Shown piece by piece: positions 11,629 to 23,065 of a stretch of DNA of 64,000 nt. This stretch comes from Diplolepis rosae. Lineage: Eukaryota; Arthropoda; Insecta; Hymenoptera; Diplolepididae. The stretch covers positions 248,001 through 312,000 of the forward strand of contig JAPYXD010000459.1 of NCBI GenBank assembly GCA_030998225.1, given 5' to 3'. The notes beneath the pieces were generated by a model. It did not search any database. It saw nothing but the letters and a program-made list of their open reading frames with translations, and had not been told where the DNA came from. How positions within the stretch are numbered: the stretch's first letter is position 1; each line of letters starts with the position of its first letter. The position numbers were made by a program, and so were the translations under genes.

Positions 11629-12715
11629 TACGAGGGGCACTATTTATATTTTGAGCCTGATAACGAAAACCAGTAATTTGTCATCAAAAATGATTTTATT
11701 GTATTTTAAAGTATTCTCCTTTATGATCTATACACTTTTGCATGCGTTCGAACCACGTGTTATAGCACTTTTTCCATTCCGCTTGAGATATTTCTAAAAC
11801 ACGGTTTTGTAAAATTATGTGGGATCAAACGAGAATAAATCTTTTTCACGGCTAAATGTTCATCCAATATTTTATATACATTCTGTCAAAAAAGTACCGG
11901 GAATTTGTCAATAAAACACAAACTATTTATTGTTCATCGAAATTTATTTTAACGCGTTTCATGCCCAATCGTTAAAAATGGTCCGAATTTATTCGTGAGA
12001 CACAGAAAGTTCAGCGGCTAATCTCTCTTAAACTTAAATGACGATTTTTAGTCAGAATTTCCTTCACTTTAGCGAAACACACTTGAGATAAACTGACAAC
12101 ATCGAGCCCTCTGAACAAACTAAATAACAGATCGCGTTCGAACTCCACGTCAGTATAGAGGACAGTGGTGCCAACTTAACGTCAAAAAGGTTTTTGAAAA
12201 TCTCTTTAAGCGGGCTTTTTAGATGATAAGTTCCCGGTACTTTTTTGGCAGAATGTATGCTGGTGGAACTAATGCCTAAGGTTACCTCAATCTCACAGTA
12301 TGTCATATGACAAATCTTGCATTATCAGTTTTTGCACAGCATTAATGTTTTCTGGCCCAACAACTGATTTTGGCCGACCTTTACGAAATTCATCTGTGAG
12401 CGAATGGCGGCCACGATTAAACTCGTTATACCAGCGTTTCACAGTGGCATAGGATGGAGTTTCATCGCCAAAAGTGGAAATACGTTGATCGATGAATTGT
12501 TGTCTTGATAGTTAACGATAATTAACGAGTTAATTCTATTTTTTGCTGAGACACAATTTTTAAGTCACTGTAAATAATACAAATAACGCTTAAATGACAA
12601 AACATTCTAGAAGCGGTTATGGTAAATAATGTCAAACTTTCCAGTGCAAATATCAGATGGCACCTGAGAACACTCAGTGTTGCCAAGGCTCAAAATATAA
12701 ATAGTGCCCCTCGTA
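11629..12715 (-). mobile_element. Mariner relic (TIR CGAGGGGCACTATTTATA) with nested MITE
   Basis: Ends are inverted copies of CGAGGGGCACTATTTATA continuing to TTTTGAGCC, with TA at both edges. The minus strand keeps two pieces of transposase. One near 12300-12470 reads YATVKRWYNEFNRGRHSLTD then KGRPKSVVGPENI (HTH and linker). The other near 11700-11850 reads EWKKCYNTWFERMQKCI and KGEYF (C-terminus). The catalytic core is deleted, and a second element (11877-12257) is inserted between the pieces. This family is distinct from the 4450-5276 one. The element lies in the first K2P intron. Confidence 0.82.
11877..12257. mobile_element. Short MITE of the ACATTCTGTCAAAAA mariner family, nested
   Basis: The 381-bp element has ACATTCTGTCAAAAAAGTAC at one end and its inverse at the other, with TA duplicated on both sides. 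Internal sequence matches the HTH-coding region and the 5' leader of the mariners at 4450-5276 and 26723-27600. It sits inside the 11629-12715 mariner, so it transposed after that copy was already in place. Confidence 0.85.
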
Positions 12716-13376
12716 TAAACTTTGCTGCTAAACGAAACACTGTGTAGTCATAATTTAAATGAATATCAAACAGAATTGCCATAAAATCCGTATAGTCCAA
12801 AACTATTCAACCTGTATGAATATCAAAATTTTCTAAAAAGGAAAGTATTTAAATAATCACAACTACTTATGTGCATGAGAAAGCTCATAAAACATTTCAA
12901 TTAAAAAACATCTAAGTTATTTTTGAAGTCCACCACAATCTATACACCCAGAAGGAAATTGTAGGTGGTTAAACAAAAATTTTTCCTCATTTGACTAAAC
13001 TTGTTTGCTTAAATTAACCAATGTTTGAATTCACCACATTTTGTTTTGATTCAACCAAAAAAACTATTTGGCAGCGTCAAAAAGATGCTTGGTAAAATTA
13101 ACCAAATATTTTTAAACAAAAACAAATTATGTTGATTCAACCAAATCTTCTTTCAAATGTGAACTTCTACATGCGAAGAAACTAGTCATTGAAAGTTTTG
13201 TCTTACTTCTCATGTGAGTTTTTAAAACAAATTGAGACTGATGATCTCTCTTCTCCTTTTTTTTTTTCAAGAATAAGTGAATCAGTTTAGTATTTTGTTT
13301 TTATTTGGTTACTTTTAATAATTTAAAAATATTAATTAGATTCGACCTAAAAATTTGGTTAAGTGAATAACACATC
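12716..13376. other. Intronic AT-rich DNA with GGTTAA-rich stretch
   Basis: From about 12950 to 13370 there are many TTGGTTAAA/TTTAACCAA-like words in both orientations, starting with ACACCCAGAAGG. This resembles the subterminal repeats of small foldback elements, but I could not fix the ends. Confidence 0.35.
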
Positions 13377-14330
13377 AGGTCTGCAAATAATGAGTTTGTA
13401 TTTGTTGTTGGAAAACGAAAGATCATTTACGGGGTAATTTTTGAGGTAGAATCCGAATCCGAAATCAGAATAAGCCTATCACGTCAGGATTTTGAGATAT
13501 TTGAGGTTATGTGCTCGAAAAATGGGGTTTTTCGCTACTTTTGAGGTTATGTACAGGGCGCAAGAAAATTTTTTGGTTTTTTTTCTCAAATTTCATCATT
13601 TAGCACCACTCATCCCCTTTAAAATGAGCTATTAAACAGTCACGAACGATTTTTTTTCACAAAGATACGGGCATATAAAGTTTTGACATTTATCCGAACA
13701 ACCTTATGAGCATTCAGTTCGCACAGTTTAAAACGGTCGGCCATCTTGTAAATTAAAATGTCAATCTTGCGACCCCATTTTCGTAATCAGCAATTCTGAT
13801 ACCTCCGAGTAAGAGTTTTTAGAGAGAAAAATCGTTTAATTTCGTAAATTTCGATCCGCCATTTTGAATCCGCCATATTAAAAATGGAAATGTCAATTTT
13901 CTGACTGTAAATTCTTATTTACAGACCATCAAAACCCGCAAGCACAAATTTTCAAAATGAATTTTCGAATGCAGAATGGTATGCACCAAAGAGTCAATGT
14001 GAATGCTCATAAGGTTGTCCGGATAAATGTCAAAACTTTATATGGGCGTATCTTTGTGAAAAAAAATCGCTCTTGACTGTTTAATAGCTCATTTTGAAGG
14101 GAAAGAGTAGTGCTAAATGATGACATTTGAGAAGAAAACCAAAAAAATTTCTTGCACTCTGTACATAACCTCAAAAGTAGCGAAAAACTCCATTTTTCTA
14201 GCACATAACCTCAAATATCTTAAAATCCTGACGTGATAGGCTGATTCTGATTCCGGATTCGGATTCTACGTCAAAAATTACTCCGGAAACGACCCATAGC
14301 TTTACAACAACAAATCCTTGCAGACCTGTG
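13377..14330. mobile_element. Long-TIR non-autonomous element (CAGGTCTGCAA ends)
   Basis: The left arm (from CAGGTCTGCAA) and right arm (ending TTGCAGACCTG) are inverted copies over about 330 bp, with scattered mismatches. The shared words include CCTATCACGTCAGGATTTTG and AACCTCAAATAT. The spacer is about 280 bp. The frames inside come from the arms and show no transposase. The superfamily is unassigned. Confidence 0.75.
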
Positions 14331-14890
14331 TAATTGTATATCATGCGTTGAAGGATGAAAAGCCTATTTTCCTTTCCGGTAAATAAAATAAAAACCGCTT
14401 GACGGTAAAAAAAAAAGATCAGAATTTGTCTGTTTTATACATTTCCGCAATTATTTTTACTCCCTACTGAGCAAAAACAACGATATTTCACCCACCTTAC
14501 AAGCATAAAAAAGAGCCAAATTCATGCCTGTTTGGAAAAACTTTGTGAATTCAATAAAACATTTATGTTCAATGAAATTTTTTTTTTGAATGTATTTACA
14601 CAAGAGCCTGTAAATAAACTGTAAAAATGTCTACGAAATTTCACGTACCCTATCAGCGTAAAATAACACTGGAACGTGAATATGCAACAGTAGTGCACGC
14701 AATTTTACAACGGCTGCGTAAAAATACATCGACCATCGACGGTAATAAAGGGCCCTGCACCACCGCTGTGACTTTTCAACGATCGTCTTTGTAACTTTAC
14801 AAACGAGCAGTTTTAAAAGATGTTATTCAACAAGATCTAAACTGAGATTTTTGATAATTTTAGTATAAAAATTTCACGGTTCATGTTACA

Positions 14891-14953
14891 GCCTCGGTGG
14901 CGTAATCGATTAGCATGCAAAGTGGGGACCTTGGTTTAAATTCGAGTTGAGGC
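14891..14953 (+). repeat. Degenerate tRNA-like sequence
   Basis: It begins GCCTCGGTGGCGTAATCG with a GATTAGC D-arm-like end, continues to GGTTTAAATTCGAGT (B-box-like), and closes with GAGGC, which pairs with the opening GCCTC. The anticodon arm is not formed. It is most likely a pseudo-tRNA or SINE head lying just outside the mariner that begins at 14976. Confidence 0.4.
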
Positions 14954-15210
14954 GGATTTCATCTTCTTCTTCAATTACGAAACTTGTCCCAGAAGTACCC
15001 GACCTAACAAAGAAAACCCAAAAAATTTGGAAAATAATACCTTTATTTCTCAACGTAGTCCCCTTTAAGCTCGATACACTTATCACAACGATTTTCAATA
15101 GCTTCGATACCCTGTTTATAGTGAGAGCTGTTGAACTCCTCGAAATAGTCTTTAAGGTCATGTCTTACTTATCCGATCCCTACCTTAACAACAATTTTTT
15201 CCGCCCTTCG

Positions 15211-15437
15211 CATTTTCACATTAATTGAGATATCGAGTTAAAACTTTAAGTAATCAACTTGAAAGCATTAAAGAACGTTTATCTGCTCCTAAATATTTAT
15301 AATTATGAAAAAAAAAAATGCACAAAAAATTTTTATTCCATAATTATAAAAATATTAGACCAGATAAACGTTCTTTATTGCTTTTTACTTAATTACTCAA
15401 AGTTTAACTCGATATCTTAATTAATGTGGAAATGCAA
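15211..15437. mobile_element. Foldback MITE nested in mariner
   Basis: The arms of roughly 75 bp (15211-15285 and 15361-15437) are inverted copies beginning CATTTTCACATTAATTGAG and include GATATCGAGTTAAA and AACGTTTATCTG. The AT-rich centre is unrelated. It interrupts the C-terminal part of the surrounding mariner transposase sequence. Confidence 0.75.
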
Positions 15438-15735
15438 AGGGTGATTGATTTTGTCCATACTTTCTTTCCCGCCAAATGCAGCCGTTTTTCTTAATTTCAT
15501 CACTCAAACGCTGTAATAAGTTCCCATAATACTCGCCATTGATTGTTATCTTTTTGAAGACAATCAATGGAAATTATCCTACGTGCATCTCAAAAAACTG
15601 ATGCAATGACCGTGCCGGCAGATGGACCCATGTTTAATCCATGCTTATTAATCAACGCGAAAAATCGGCTTTATTGCTTTGAAACATCGCTAAACACTCG
15701 ATTGAATCATCTTCGCGACGTTGTTTTTGTTCCAT

Positions 15736-16423
15736 TACCCAATAAGAAATTTACAACGGGCGCGGTACTGCGCCCGTACTGGCAAGTGCGGGAGCAGTGC
15801 TGGCATATGTCGGGGATGATAACGATGTTCTGCACTGGTCTGCCAGTGCTGGTCCCGTACTGGTTGTCGGTGCTGGCATTTGGCACTGGTGCGGTACTGG
15901 CATATGTCGGGCACGATAACGAATTTTTAAAAATGTTATAAGCATTTGAACACTTCAAAAATAAACTTTCAGTAAAATTGCATGCCAATAAATGTTCAAG
16001 ATTTGAATCAATATATGTTTTTCTATTCAAATTTCCATACTTCTTATCAATTTTGTACATTTAAAAAATATTCAGTCAGAGAGATGTTTTCCATTAAGAA
16101 GATATAAACATAAAATTCCTACATCAATTTCTTATTTTTCACTCAAGAAAAAGGAAAGACTGAAATTATTTTTCGTAAATCCTTTTAAAAACATCGTTAT
16201 CATTTTGCATGGTGCCCGTATGGTGCCAGTATTGAGCCGACGCTTGGCATAACTACGGAAAGTAGAGGCTAGCCATCATTCAGTTTATGTGCATTGGGCC
16301 TGAGTTATGCCTGAGTTAAGCCAACGCTGCCTGCACTGGTCAGCCAGCACTGGCTTGCCATTACAGGCGCAGTACTGCGGCCGTTGTATATACGGGCGTA
16401 AGTACGAAATTTCCGATTGGGTA
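15736..16423. mobile_element. 688-bp TIR element (TACCCAAT ends), GC-rich interior repeats
   Basis: The ends are TACCCAATAAGAAATTT and AAATTTCCGATTGGGTA, inverted with few mismatches, inserted at a TA within mariner transposase sequence. The GC-rich left part (15755-15925) repeats CTGGCATATGTCGGG twice and contains many ACTGG/CCAGT words. The right part (16330-16400) repeats this in inverted form. Frames across it are products of these repeats. Confidence 0.72.
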
Positions 16424-17234
16424 TGAGCAAACGCGGCACCCATCTTGCACACAGCTTTCTCATGTTCAAAATTTCAGTCAATATTCGATTTACAACATTT
16501 TTGAAATGTCTACCATGTCTGCTAGCTCATACACTTTTAGTCGACGGTCATCCAATACCATTTTGTGGATTTTCTTCACCATTTTTGTCGTGGTCACCTC
16601 ATTTGGTCGACCACTGCGATGTTCGTCTTGGCAGCTCGTACGACCTTGTTTAAACTTTGCAACCCAATACTTTATTGTTGAAGACGAACGAGCAGACTCA
16701 CCCAGAGTAGAATCTAGCTCAGATTTGATATTGGTCGGACTGACCTTTCAAACGAAAGTATTGTATCACATAACGATGGCCAATTTTTTCCATGTTTACA
16801 AAATTCACTGTCAGCGTTTACTATTGATAGTTGTTAAACAAATACTAAGCAACGTACCATCTTCAAGCTTCTAACTTAAGCTTTATAAGGTTGGTACTTT
16901 CGATCATAGTAATTTTTTTCATAGAACAACCGTTATATATACGTGTGGTTAGGTACTTATGGAACTACCCTCGTATTTGTCTGGAAGAACTATGAAAATT
17001 CAAAACTAACTTTATAAAGTAAAAAAGTTAAAAGTTTTCGCAACAAATAATGAAATATTACAATGAAACTGTAATTTTACATAAAAAGTGCTAGTTTGAA
17101 TAATACAACAGAAAATGGATTTTTACTGATCAGAGTGTAATTTTACGTTAGCTCCGTAAATTTACCAAGTTTCTGCATGGTCCTTTTACTACCAACATCG
17201 AACGATGTAAAATTTCGTAGATATTGTTTACAGT

Positions 17235-17785
17235 GTACACGGAGAAAAAAATCTGACTATAATAGTAAGAACACTAGTCAGGCTTTTGTAACAGGAGGTT
17301 TCGTTCTTGCTATCCTGGTGAAAAAATCATACATTTTAAGCAGAGATCCCTTCATGCTAAAAAAGTACTAAATTTCATGCTTTTAGAGCAGTTGTGCCAT
17401 GCGAAAATAATACGAACTTCGCCTTATTATGGTTGCAAGAAGCCCATCCTATTTCAGTATGAGTTTTCTTACAAACGAGATGTTAGGCCACGCCTACTTT
17501 CGAACGTAGCACCTCACGTGTTCTCTCGGTTGTAAGAAATTCATCCTATTTCAGTATGAGTTCTCTTACAATCGTATTCAAGCGAGAACCTTGCTATCAC
17601 AGCATATGACACTAGCAATAATGGCATGCGCTTCTTTCTTTTATAGTATGAGACATTTCATGCTAAAAATGCATGAGTTGATGCCAATATTGGTAGAAGC
17701 TCATACCAATTTTGCACAGTAAGTTCGGTACTTTAATAGGAAGAGCTCAGCCTACTATAATAGTCAGATTTTTTTCTTCGTGTAC
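17235..17785. mobile_element. Foldback element GTACACGGAGAAAAAAA
   Basis: Inverted ends of about 35 bp run GTACACGGAGAAAAAAATC followed by TGACTATAATAG. The interior carries direct and inverted CATCCTATTTCAGTATGAG repeats (about 17442 and 17545). It has no coding capacity. The terminus resembles that of the 18917-19268 element. Confidence 0.68.
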
Positions 17786-18073
17786 GGTCACTGAAATCCC
17801 AAAGGTGGCATGTCGATATTGCGCTTGCGTTAGTATAAGGAAGTGATTGTTTGTAGTTGGCGGAGAATTCAAAAGATACGACAATTACCATATTATAAAT
17901 GTATAAATTATTACTATGAGTTGCACAAAAAAGTATACAATTTTATAATTTCAGATATAAAACAAAATACAAAATAATAATTTGCATATTTTGTGAATAA
18001 CGTTTCGAGATTTGTGTAAAATAAAGTATCAGATGAGTTATTTTGAAAAAGTTTTTCGGTAAAAAAAGGAATG

Positions 18074-18142
18074 CTTCCACTCCGCTAGGTATCGAGCCCA
18101 AGACCTTTCGATTGCCGGTCGAATTTAGCTACGGATATATTA
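18074..18142 (-). repeat. Degenerate tRNA-like sequence related to 41210-41281
   Basis: The minus strand contains GGCAATCGAAAGGTC followed by TGGGCTCGATACC (B-box-like), matching the GGCAATCGAAAGACC and GGGCTCGAATTCC blocks of the better preserved tRNA-like unit at 41210-41281. Most of the D-arm is lost. Two relatives in one window suggest a tRNA-derived SINE family rather than tRNA genes. Confidence 0.45.
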
Positions 18143-18148
18143 CGAACT

Positions 18149-18408
18149 ATTTACTAAATTTTTCCAAATCATTTCAATTGATTATGTCGATCATTAGAAG
18201 AGTGTATCACTCACCGTGATAACGAAACTCCACTTTGAAATTTTTTTTCAAAATTTATATTGAAAATTTCATCTAGTCTTAAATGACGTTAATTCTAAAT
18301 CACAGGTTGATAAGGTCGATATAGTAGAGTTCCGTCATAACGGTGAATGATACACTCTTCTAATGATCGACATAATCGACTGAAATGATTTTTAAAAATT
18401 GAGTAAAT
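18149..18408. mobile_element. Foldback MITE
   Basis: Arms of about 90 bp are inverted copies sharing TTATGTCGATCATTAGAAG and GTGTATCA. The centre is about 60 bp of AT-rich DNA. Total length is about 260 bp, with no coding potential. Confidence 0.75.
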
Positions 18409-18916
18409 ACATGATTTATTATTTTATTTCTTGTTTTATAACTATAGTCATGAAATTTTATACATTTACGGCTACTACGGCCAATGAGCTGACCTAGACT
18501 AGTGCAAGTGTAGTATAAATATGCCATTGTTGGGACCAATTAGTGAATGTGAAGAATGAAATGCACAATTAATGTACACACAATTTAGAATTTGCTGAAT
18601 CTGTTGGTACGTGATTCAGTAACGTTAATCAATTAGCTTTTCAACCGAAGCAACTGACCTGTACGAGAATGCTGTAGTCATTTCTTCTAAGCATTGATCG
18701 ACTATCAAGTTACGTGCAAAGTTGTATCAGAGAATAGTTAGTTAGCTATTGGAATTAGAAATATTGGGTATGTTGCTATCACCACTTATCATTGGCAAAT
18801 CCAAATAAAGGATGTGGCCGAGTCGGTTCACATCTTCAAGCCAGCAAGTTGATATTTTTTTCTATTTTTATTATAAATGCTATCTTGTATTAAATAAGAA
18901 GAAAGTATCTGGAATG

Positions 18917-19268
18917 TACACGGAGAAAAAAAAACTGTTGAATCAACAGATGTCATCTGCTGGAATAGGGACAGCAGATTTTTTTGGTAATATTTACAGA
19001 TTTTTCTGTTGGATTCACAGATTGTTTGTAAACTCAACAGATGAACCTGTAAAATCTACAGAAATGTCTGTTAGAATTACGGATTTCTCTTTTTTCTTGA
19101 AATCCGCAGTTCTAACAGACATGTCTGTAGATTTTACAGGTTCATCTGTTGAGTTTACAAACAATCTGTGAATCCAACAGAAAAATTTGTAAATATCACA
19201 AAAAAAACTGCTGTGCCTATTCCAGCAAATGACATTTGTTGATTCAACAGTTTCTTTTTCTCCGTGTA
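18917..19268. mobile_element. Foldback MITE with CTGTTGAATCAACAG sub-repeats
   Basis: The element is close to a complete 352-bp palindrome: TACACGGAGAAAAA on the left, TTTTTCTCCGTGTA on the right. It contains repeated AACAGATxxxxCTGT words. Because the halves mirror each other, both strands give similar long open frames; these are an artefact of the palindrome, not genes. Confidence 0.82.
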
Positions 19269-19783
19269 GGAGATGTACCTTTTTGAGGCAACCCTGCTGC
19301 AAATACCCACATAGAACCCTATGTGAGGAAACGGATAATGCAAATTAGCCAACTATATTCGTCAGTTCTTATTACCGCATACTGTTCACGAATATCTATA
19401 GAACTCGAGAAAGTGATGAAACTTTTCGTCATAATTTTTCCATATTCTATATTATGTCAAGTTATTTAGTTCCAGTAAGGAGTAATTGGATATATTTATA
19501 TTATCTAATATTATCCTTAAATACTTTACTACCTAAAATAAATTTAAAAAAATGTTAAGCAATGTGGACGAATTCTTCCTTAAATACACCACCTGTTAAT
19601 TTTCCAACTCTTACAATATAAAGTAAACTGACCTGGTTACTTCCACCATTTTTATTTATCAATGAAAAATAGCGCTCGCATTTCCCTCAACATTTCCAAT
19701 CCTAATAATTTAACCTTTTCGATTTCATTTCTAAGGATATTCTTCTTCTTACTTGTGGGACCTTGCAATTCTCTAAATAGCCA
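19269..19783. other. Unassigned intronic DNA
   Basis: No repeat structure or coding frame with support was seen. Confidence 0.4.
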
Positions 19784-20119
19784 TAAGGGACCATCCATAT
19801 ACCACGTGGACAGTTTAGGGGGAGAGGGTGGTATGACAAAACTCCACGCTTGTCCACGAGGGAGACCGGGGCGGTCGGGCTAGAATACACGTGGACACAC
19901 GTTTCCCTAAATCTGCGAAAAATATACTGAAATGTGACGAGGTATACTCGAGGAACACTCGAATTTTTTATATTGTGCTTGCGCATCGTTCTACGCATAA
20001 CACTGCTCGTTATATCTATATTTTCATAAAATATGTTCACATGGACAGAACGGGGGGATGGGGGGGGGGGGGGGTAAAAATGGTGAAAAATTGTCCACGT
20101 GGTATACGGATGGCTCATA
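19784..20119. mobile_element. MITE with CCACGTGGACA ends
   Basis: The left end contains CCATCCATATACCACGTGG and the right end its inverse (CCACGTGGTATACGGATGG). A further CACGTGGACA lies inside, and an uninterrupted run of about 17 G follows 20057. About 336 bp with no transposase; frames across it are not convincing. Confidence 0.65.
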
Positions 20120-20499
20120 ACTAATGTGCATTTACCAATTATTTATAAACATTTAAAATTAGAATTTTCAAAATCATATTTTCTAATTCTCAGAGCAAAA
20201 AGGGGTTGTAATTTATATTCAACGTTTAATTTCCAATTTCAGACATGAAAATTTTTTCAAAAATGCTTCTGTATTGCAAAAATTGAAAAATAAGATCTTT
20301 TCCTGTGCATAAACAATGAAAGCAATTCCCTCAGTTTTCGACGAAGTAAATTTAGTTGTTTATAGTATGGAAGTGGAAATGCCTTATAGAGTGGAATTAG
20401 TAAAGGCGCTAAATTTGAATACTAAAGGATGAATAAGTAAAAAATAGATTTCTCGCATGAACTAGTAAATAATATGATACAACTAGACTGAGAGAAATT

Positions 20500-20620
20500 A
20501 TCCTAGTTAAATTTGTCTTCAACTACGTTCTTAGTTCAGGTAACGAAAAATTCGATTAAAATAACCATTTTCCCGGTTACCTCGACCTAATAAATGTAGT
20601 TGAAGACGAATTTAACCACG
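20500..20620. repeat. Small foldback repeat
   Basis: Arms containing TTCAACTAC and GGTTACCTCGACC-type words are inverted around a short AT-rich loop (TTAAATTTGTCTTCAACTAC and its mirror near 20600). It is probably a decayed MITE. Confidence 0.55.
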
Positions 20621-20758
20621 ACAATGGTCAGTAATACCAGTATTTACTCTCCGTACATATGTTAATTTCACTTTGTAATGAGTTTTGGAGAAAATATATG
20701 GATTAATTTTATCGTTACATTTGTTTCAACAATTGCTTAATATTCTAATAAATGTTCT

Positions 20759-21276
20759 TTAAGGTAGCTGTCGTCCCAAAGATCAGGTCTCTGGAAAAAA
20801 AAGTTTTTCTATGATTCTAAGACCTGAAATGATATAACTTGTCGTGACTTATGAATGACAAACATTATTTTTTATGAAAAAAATTTAAAACTTACAAAAA
20901 ATAATACTTTCAATAATGTTTTTGTGATTGAATCTTTCCTTAATATTGCTTCTTACCAATTCTTTCAAAATTATTATTGGATTTTCATATATCAGGACTT
21001 TTCTTTAGGGAAAATATTCTCTACAACTCTACTATTTTCAATTTTGAAAATAAAATTATAATCCTTTTTGAAGAATTGGTAAAAAGCAATAGCAAAAAAA
21101 AATTCTATTACAAAAGAGATTGTTAAAAGTATTATTGTTCGTAAGTTTAAAATATTTTTCATATGCAATAATGTTTTTTCCTCCATAAGACATGACTGAT
21201 AATATAATTTAAAGTCTTAAAATCATAAAAAACTTTTTTTTCAGAAACCTGATTTTCGACAGGACAATTACCTCAA
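20759..21276. mobile_element. TTAA-type foldback element GGTAGCTGTCG, copy B
   Basis: The left end is TTAAGGTAGCTGTCG; the right end mirrors it and the TTAA there has become TCAA. The inner block AGGTCTCTGGAAAAA and the TTTTTATGAxxAAAxxTT arms match copies at 10461-10844 and 45203-45875. It is largely palindromic, which explains the paired frames on both strands. Confidence 0.72.
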
Positions 21277-22990
21277 GTATCTTTTGTAAGAAACCGAATT
21301 TGTTGAACTATTTTTTCCAGTACGTGTGTTTCAAATTGCATTATTTCGAGAACTAATAAAAACAGCGTTTTCAGTCTCGAACCACTGAACTCTGACTTTA
21401 ATTAAAAATATTATCATCTCAGTCTTATAAATTATGAAAGAATTAACCAGTCCGATTAATACACATTGCATGATATTTTACTAATATTCTATTATTTAAG
21501 TTGACATAAAACCTCCGAGATAGACTATACAGGTGGTAGTATATGTTTCGTTCAACTCGGGGAAGTTTCTTACCTTGTATTGTATCTCCTCTGGGAGTAT
21601 GACCTGCATATTAAATTACTATAGGGCAGCAGAGAATCAACCATTCTCGAAGCAACAGCCGTGCATTTCATTCTGACAAATATCTTATCTCCTTTCCCCA
21701 ACCTGACAGACATTATTCACGAGAAAGTTTTTCTATACGAATGAACGAACTTATCTTTTAGATTCACCGCTGATACCAAATGACTTTTAATACAAACTCA
21801 ATTCAAAAACTATTCATTCATGAAAATCCTCCCACCAATAACATTTTTCATTTAAAATTAGGTACATTAATCATTAAATCCATTTTCATAACTTTATATA
21901 CAAATAATATTTGTTTTCTTTTTTTTATAATTTCCATCACGGTTTTACTTCAAGCAATGCAATTTTAATAGTGAATAGAAGTGTATCTCTCAGAAAAAAA
22001 TATTGTGAAAAAATATGTCTGGCATAAAGTTACGAAAGTGCATTATACTAGTAAATACATAAATGTAAAGCAAACAAACATATGTATGCTTTGAGAATTT
22101 TATTGAACGCTGCAAATATCTGATTGTCGATGGAATATTCGGACATTCAGTTTCCCCAATAAACACATAAAGTTTTTTCTTCCATGGACTGAAATTACTG
22201 AATCCGTTTCACAAGAGTTGCTTTCAGAATATTTAATATCTGCTACTCCTCTCTGATATTGAAGTGCAATGCTAATACGAATTCAGAAACTTGTTTCATA
22301 TCTATACTATCTGCAATTCAACATATTATTCCCACACAAGATATTACAGTTTACAAAAGTTTATAGTCTTTCTCGAGAATTGTTGGATTGATCTGCATTT
22401 TCAATATTCTCGTACGAGAAACTAAAATTTACTCAGAGCTGAGTGGATAGTACAATGTACATTAATTAAAAGTTACTGTGTTGCTTTATAGGATTTACTC
22501 TGTCGCGTGTGGGTGTATGCGAGAAGTGTAATGTGATAAAAATTACCTTGAAACGGATGTTTAATATACCATTATGACTCGTTAATAATTTTCACTTTTT
22601 TCTTTTTTATGGATCCTCTGAACCATATTAAAGTAGTTTACCTTTATCGCTAATTAATAAATTTCCTCCTTAATTATACGCTTTCTGCTTAATTTCTTTT
22701 TTGTTTCTTTCCCTTCCCTTCTTTGTATCATCTCTCATCTATCTCAGTAATGAAAGGATTTTTGCAGTGAGTTTTCATCCACAATGGAGTACAATCGATA
22801 AACAATTAACTGTTTTTAACGACACTAATCGTTAGTGATTCAAATAGAACCTTTATTCAGAGTGCCCATTTAAGACAATATCCAATTAAAATTAGTCCCA
22901 ATTAATTTTCGCGCTGCTCGTTTATACATCAGTTTTTGATGGTTTGAGTTAAAATGAAGCGGAACGTTCAATTACATGCTTGTATTTAAT
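21277..22990. other. Intronic DNA preceding K2P exon, pyrimidine tract
   Basis: No mobile element was delimited. A strong pyrimidine-rich tract (about 22680-22747) ends in CTCAG. The sequence after it hits a stop within 7 codons in the phase required by the upstream exon, so it is not a coding exon. It may be an unused acceptor or a splice-regulator binding tract. Confidence 0.4.
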
Positions 22991-23065
22991 TTAGGTTCTG
23001 GTTTGCGAATGGTCTTGAATCTTCATTAGGTGCTTTGAAAGTGAATCTTATTTTGGGTGTTTTAG

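Larger units (their letters stand above)
14976..16975 (-). mobile_element. Mariner relic carrying two nested elements
   Basis: The right end reads inward TACGAGGGTAGTTCCATAAG and the left end TACGAAACTTGTCCCAGAAG: the same TIR with mismatches, each at a TA. On the minus strand, transposase blocks appear in order. First is YWVAKFKQGRT with SGRPNEV (HTH/linker, about 16560-16720). Next is MRKLCARWVPRLL (about 16420), then KITINGEYYGNLLQRLSDEI (about 15500). Last is YKQGIEAIENRCDKCIELKG (C-terminus, about 15060). Stops, shifts and a loss around the DETW block show it is dead. A foldback (15211-15437) and a 688-bp TIR element (15736-16423) split it. Confidence 0.85.
11416..23065 (+). other. K2P intron (11.65 kb), interrupting the GYG filter codon
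   Basis: The donor is GTGAGT at 11416 and the acceptor TTTTAG ends at 23065; the phase is 1. It splits the first glycine codon of the P1 GYG filter, a position where K2P genes commonly carry an ancient intron. It is filled with mariner relics and foldback elements listed separately. The 21277-22990 part near the acceptor has no repeat I could define, apart from a long pyrimidine tract at about 22680-22750. Confidence 0.85.

Noticed and set aside
15751..16060. Cys/Pro/Ser-rich minus-strand frames
   Set aside because: They come from ACTGG/CCAGT repeats inside the 688-bp nested element.
18812..19302. Overlapping frames on both strands with similar protein sequences
   Set aside because: They arise because the DNA is a 352-bp palindrome; the mirrored proteins are an artefact.
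22748..22770. Extra K2P exon after the pyrimidine tract ending in CTCAG
   Set aside because: In the phase required by the upstream exon it meets a stop after 7 codons, while the direct junction 11415/23066 restores TTIGYG.
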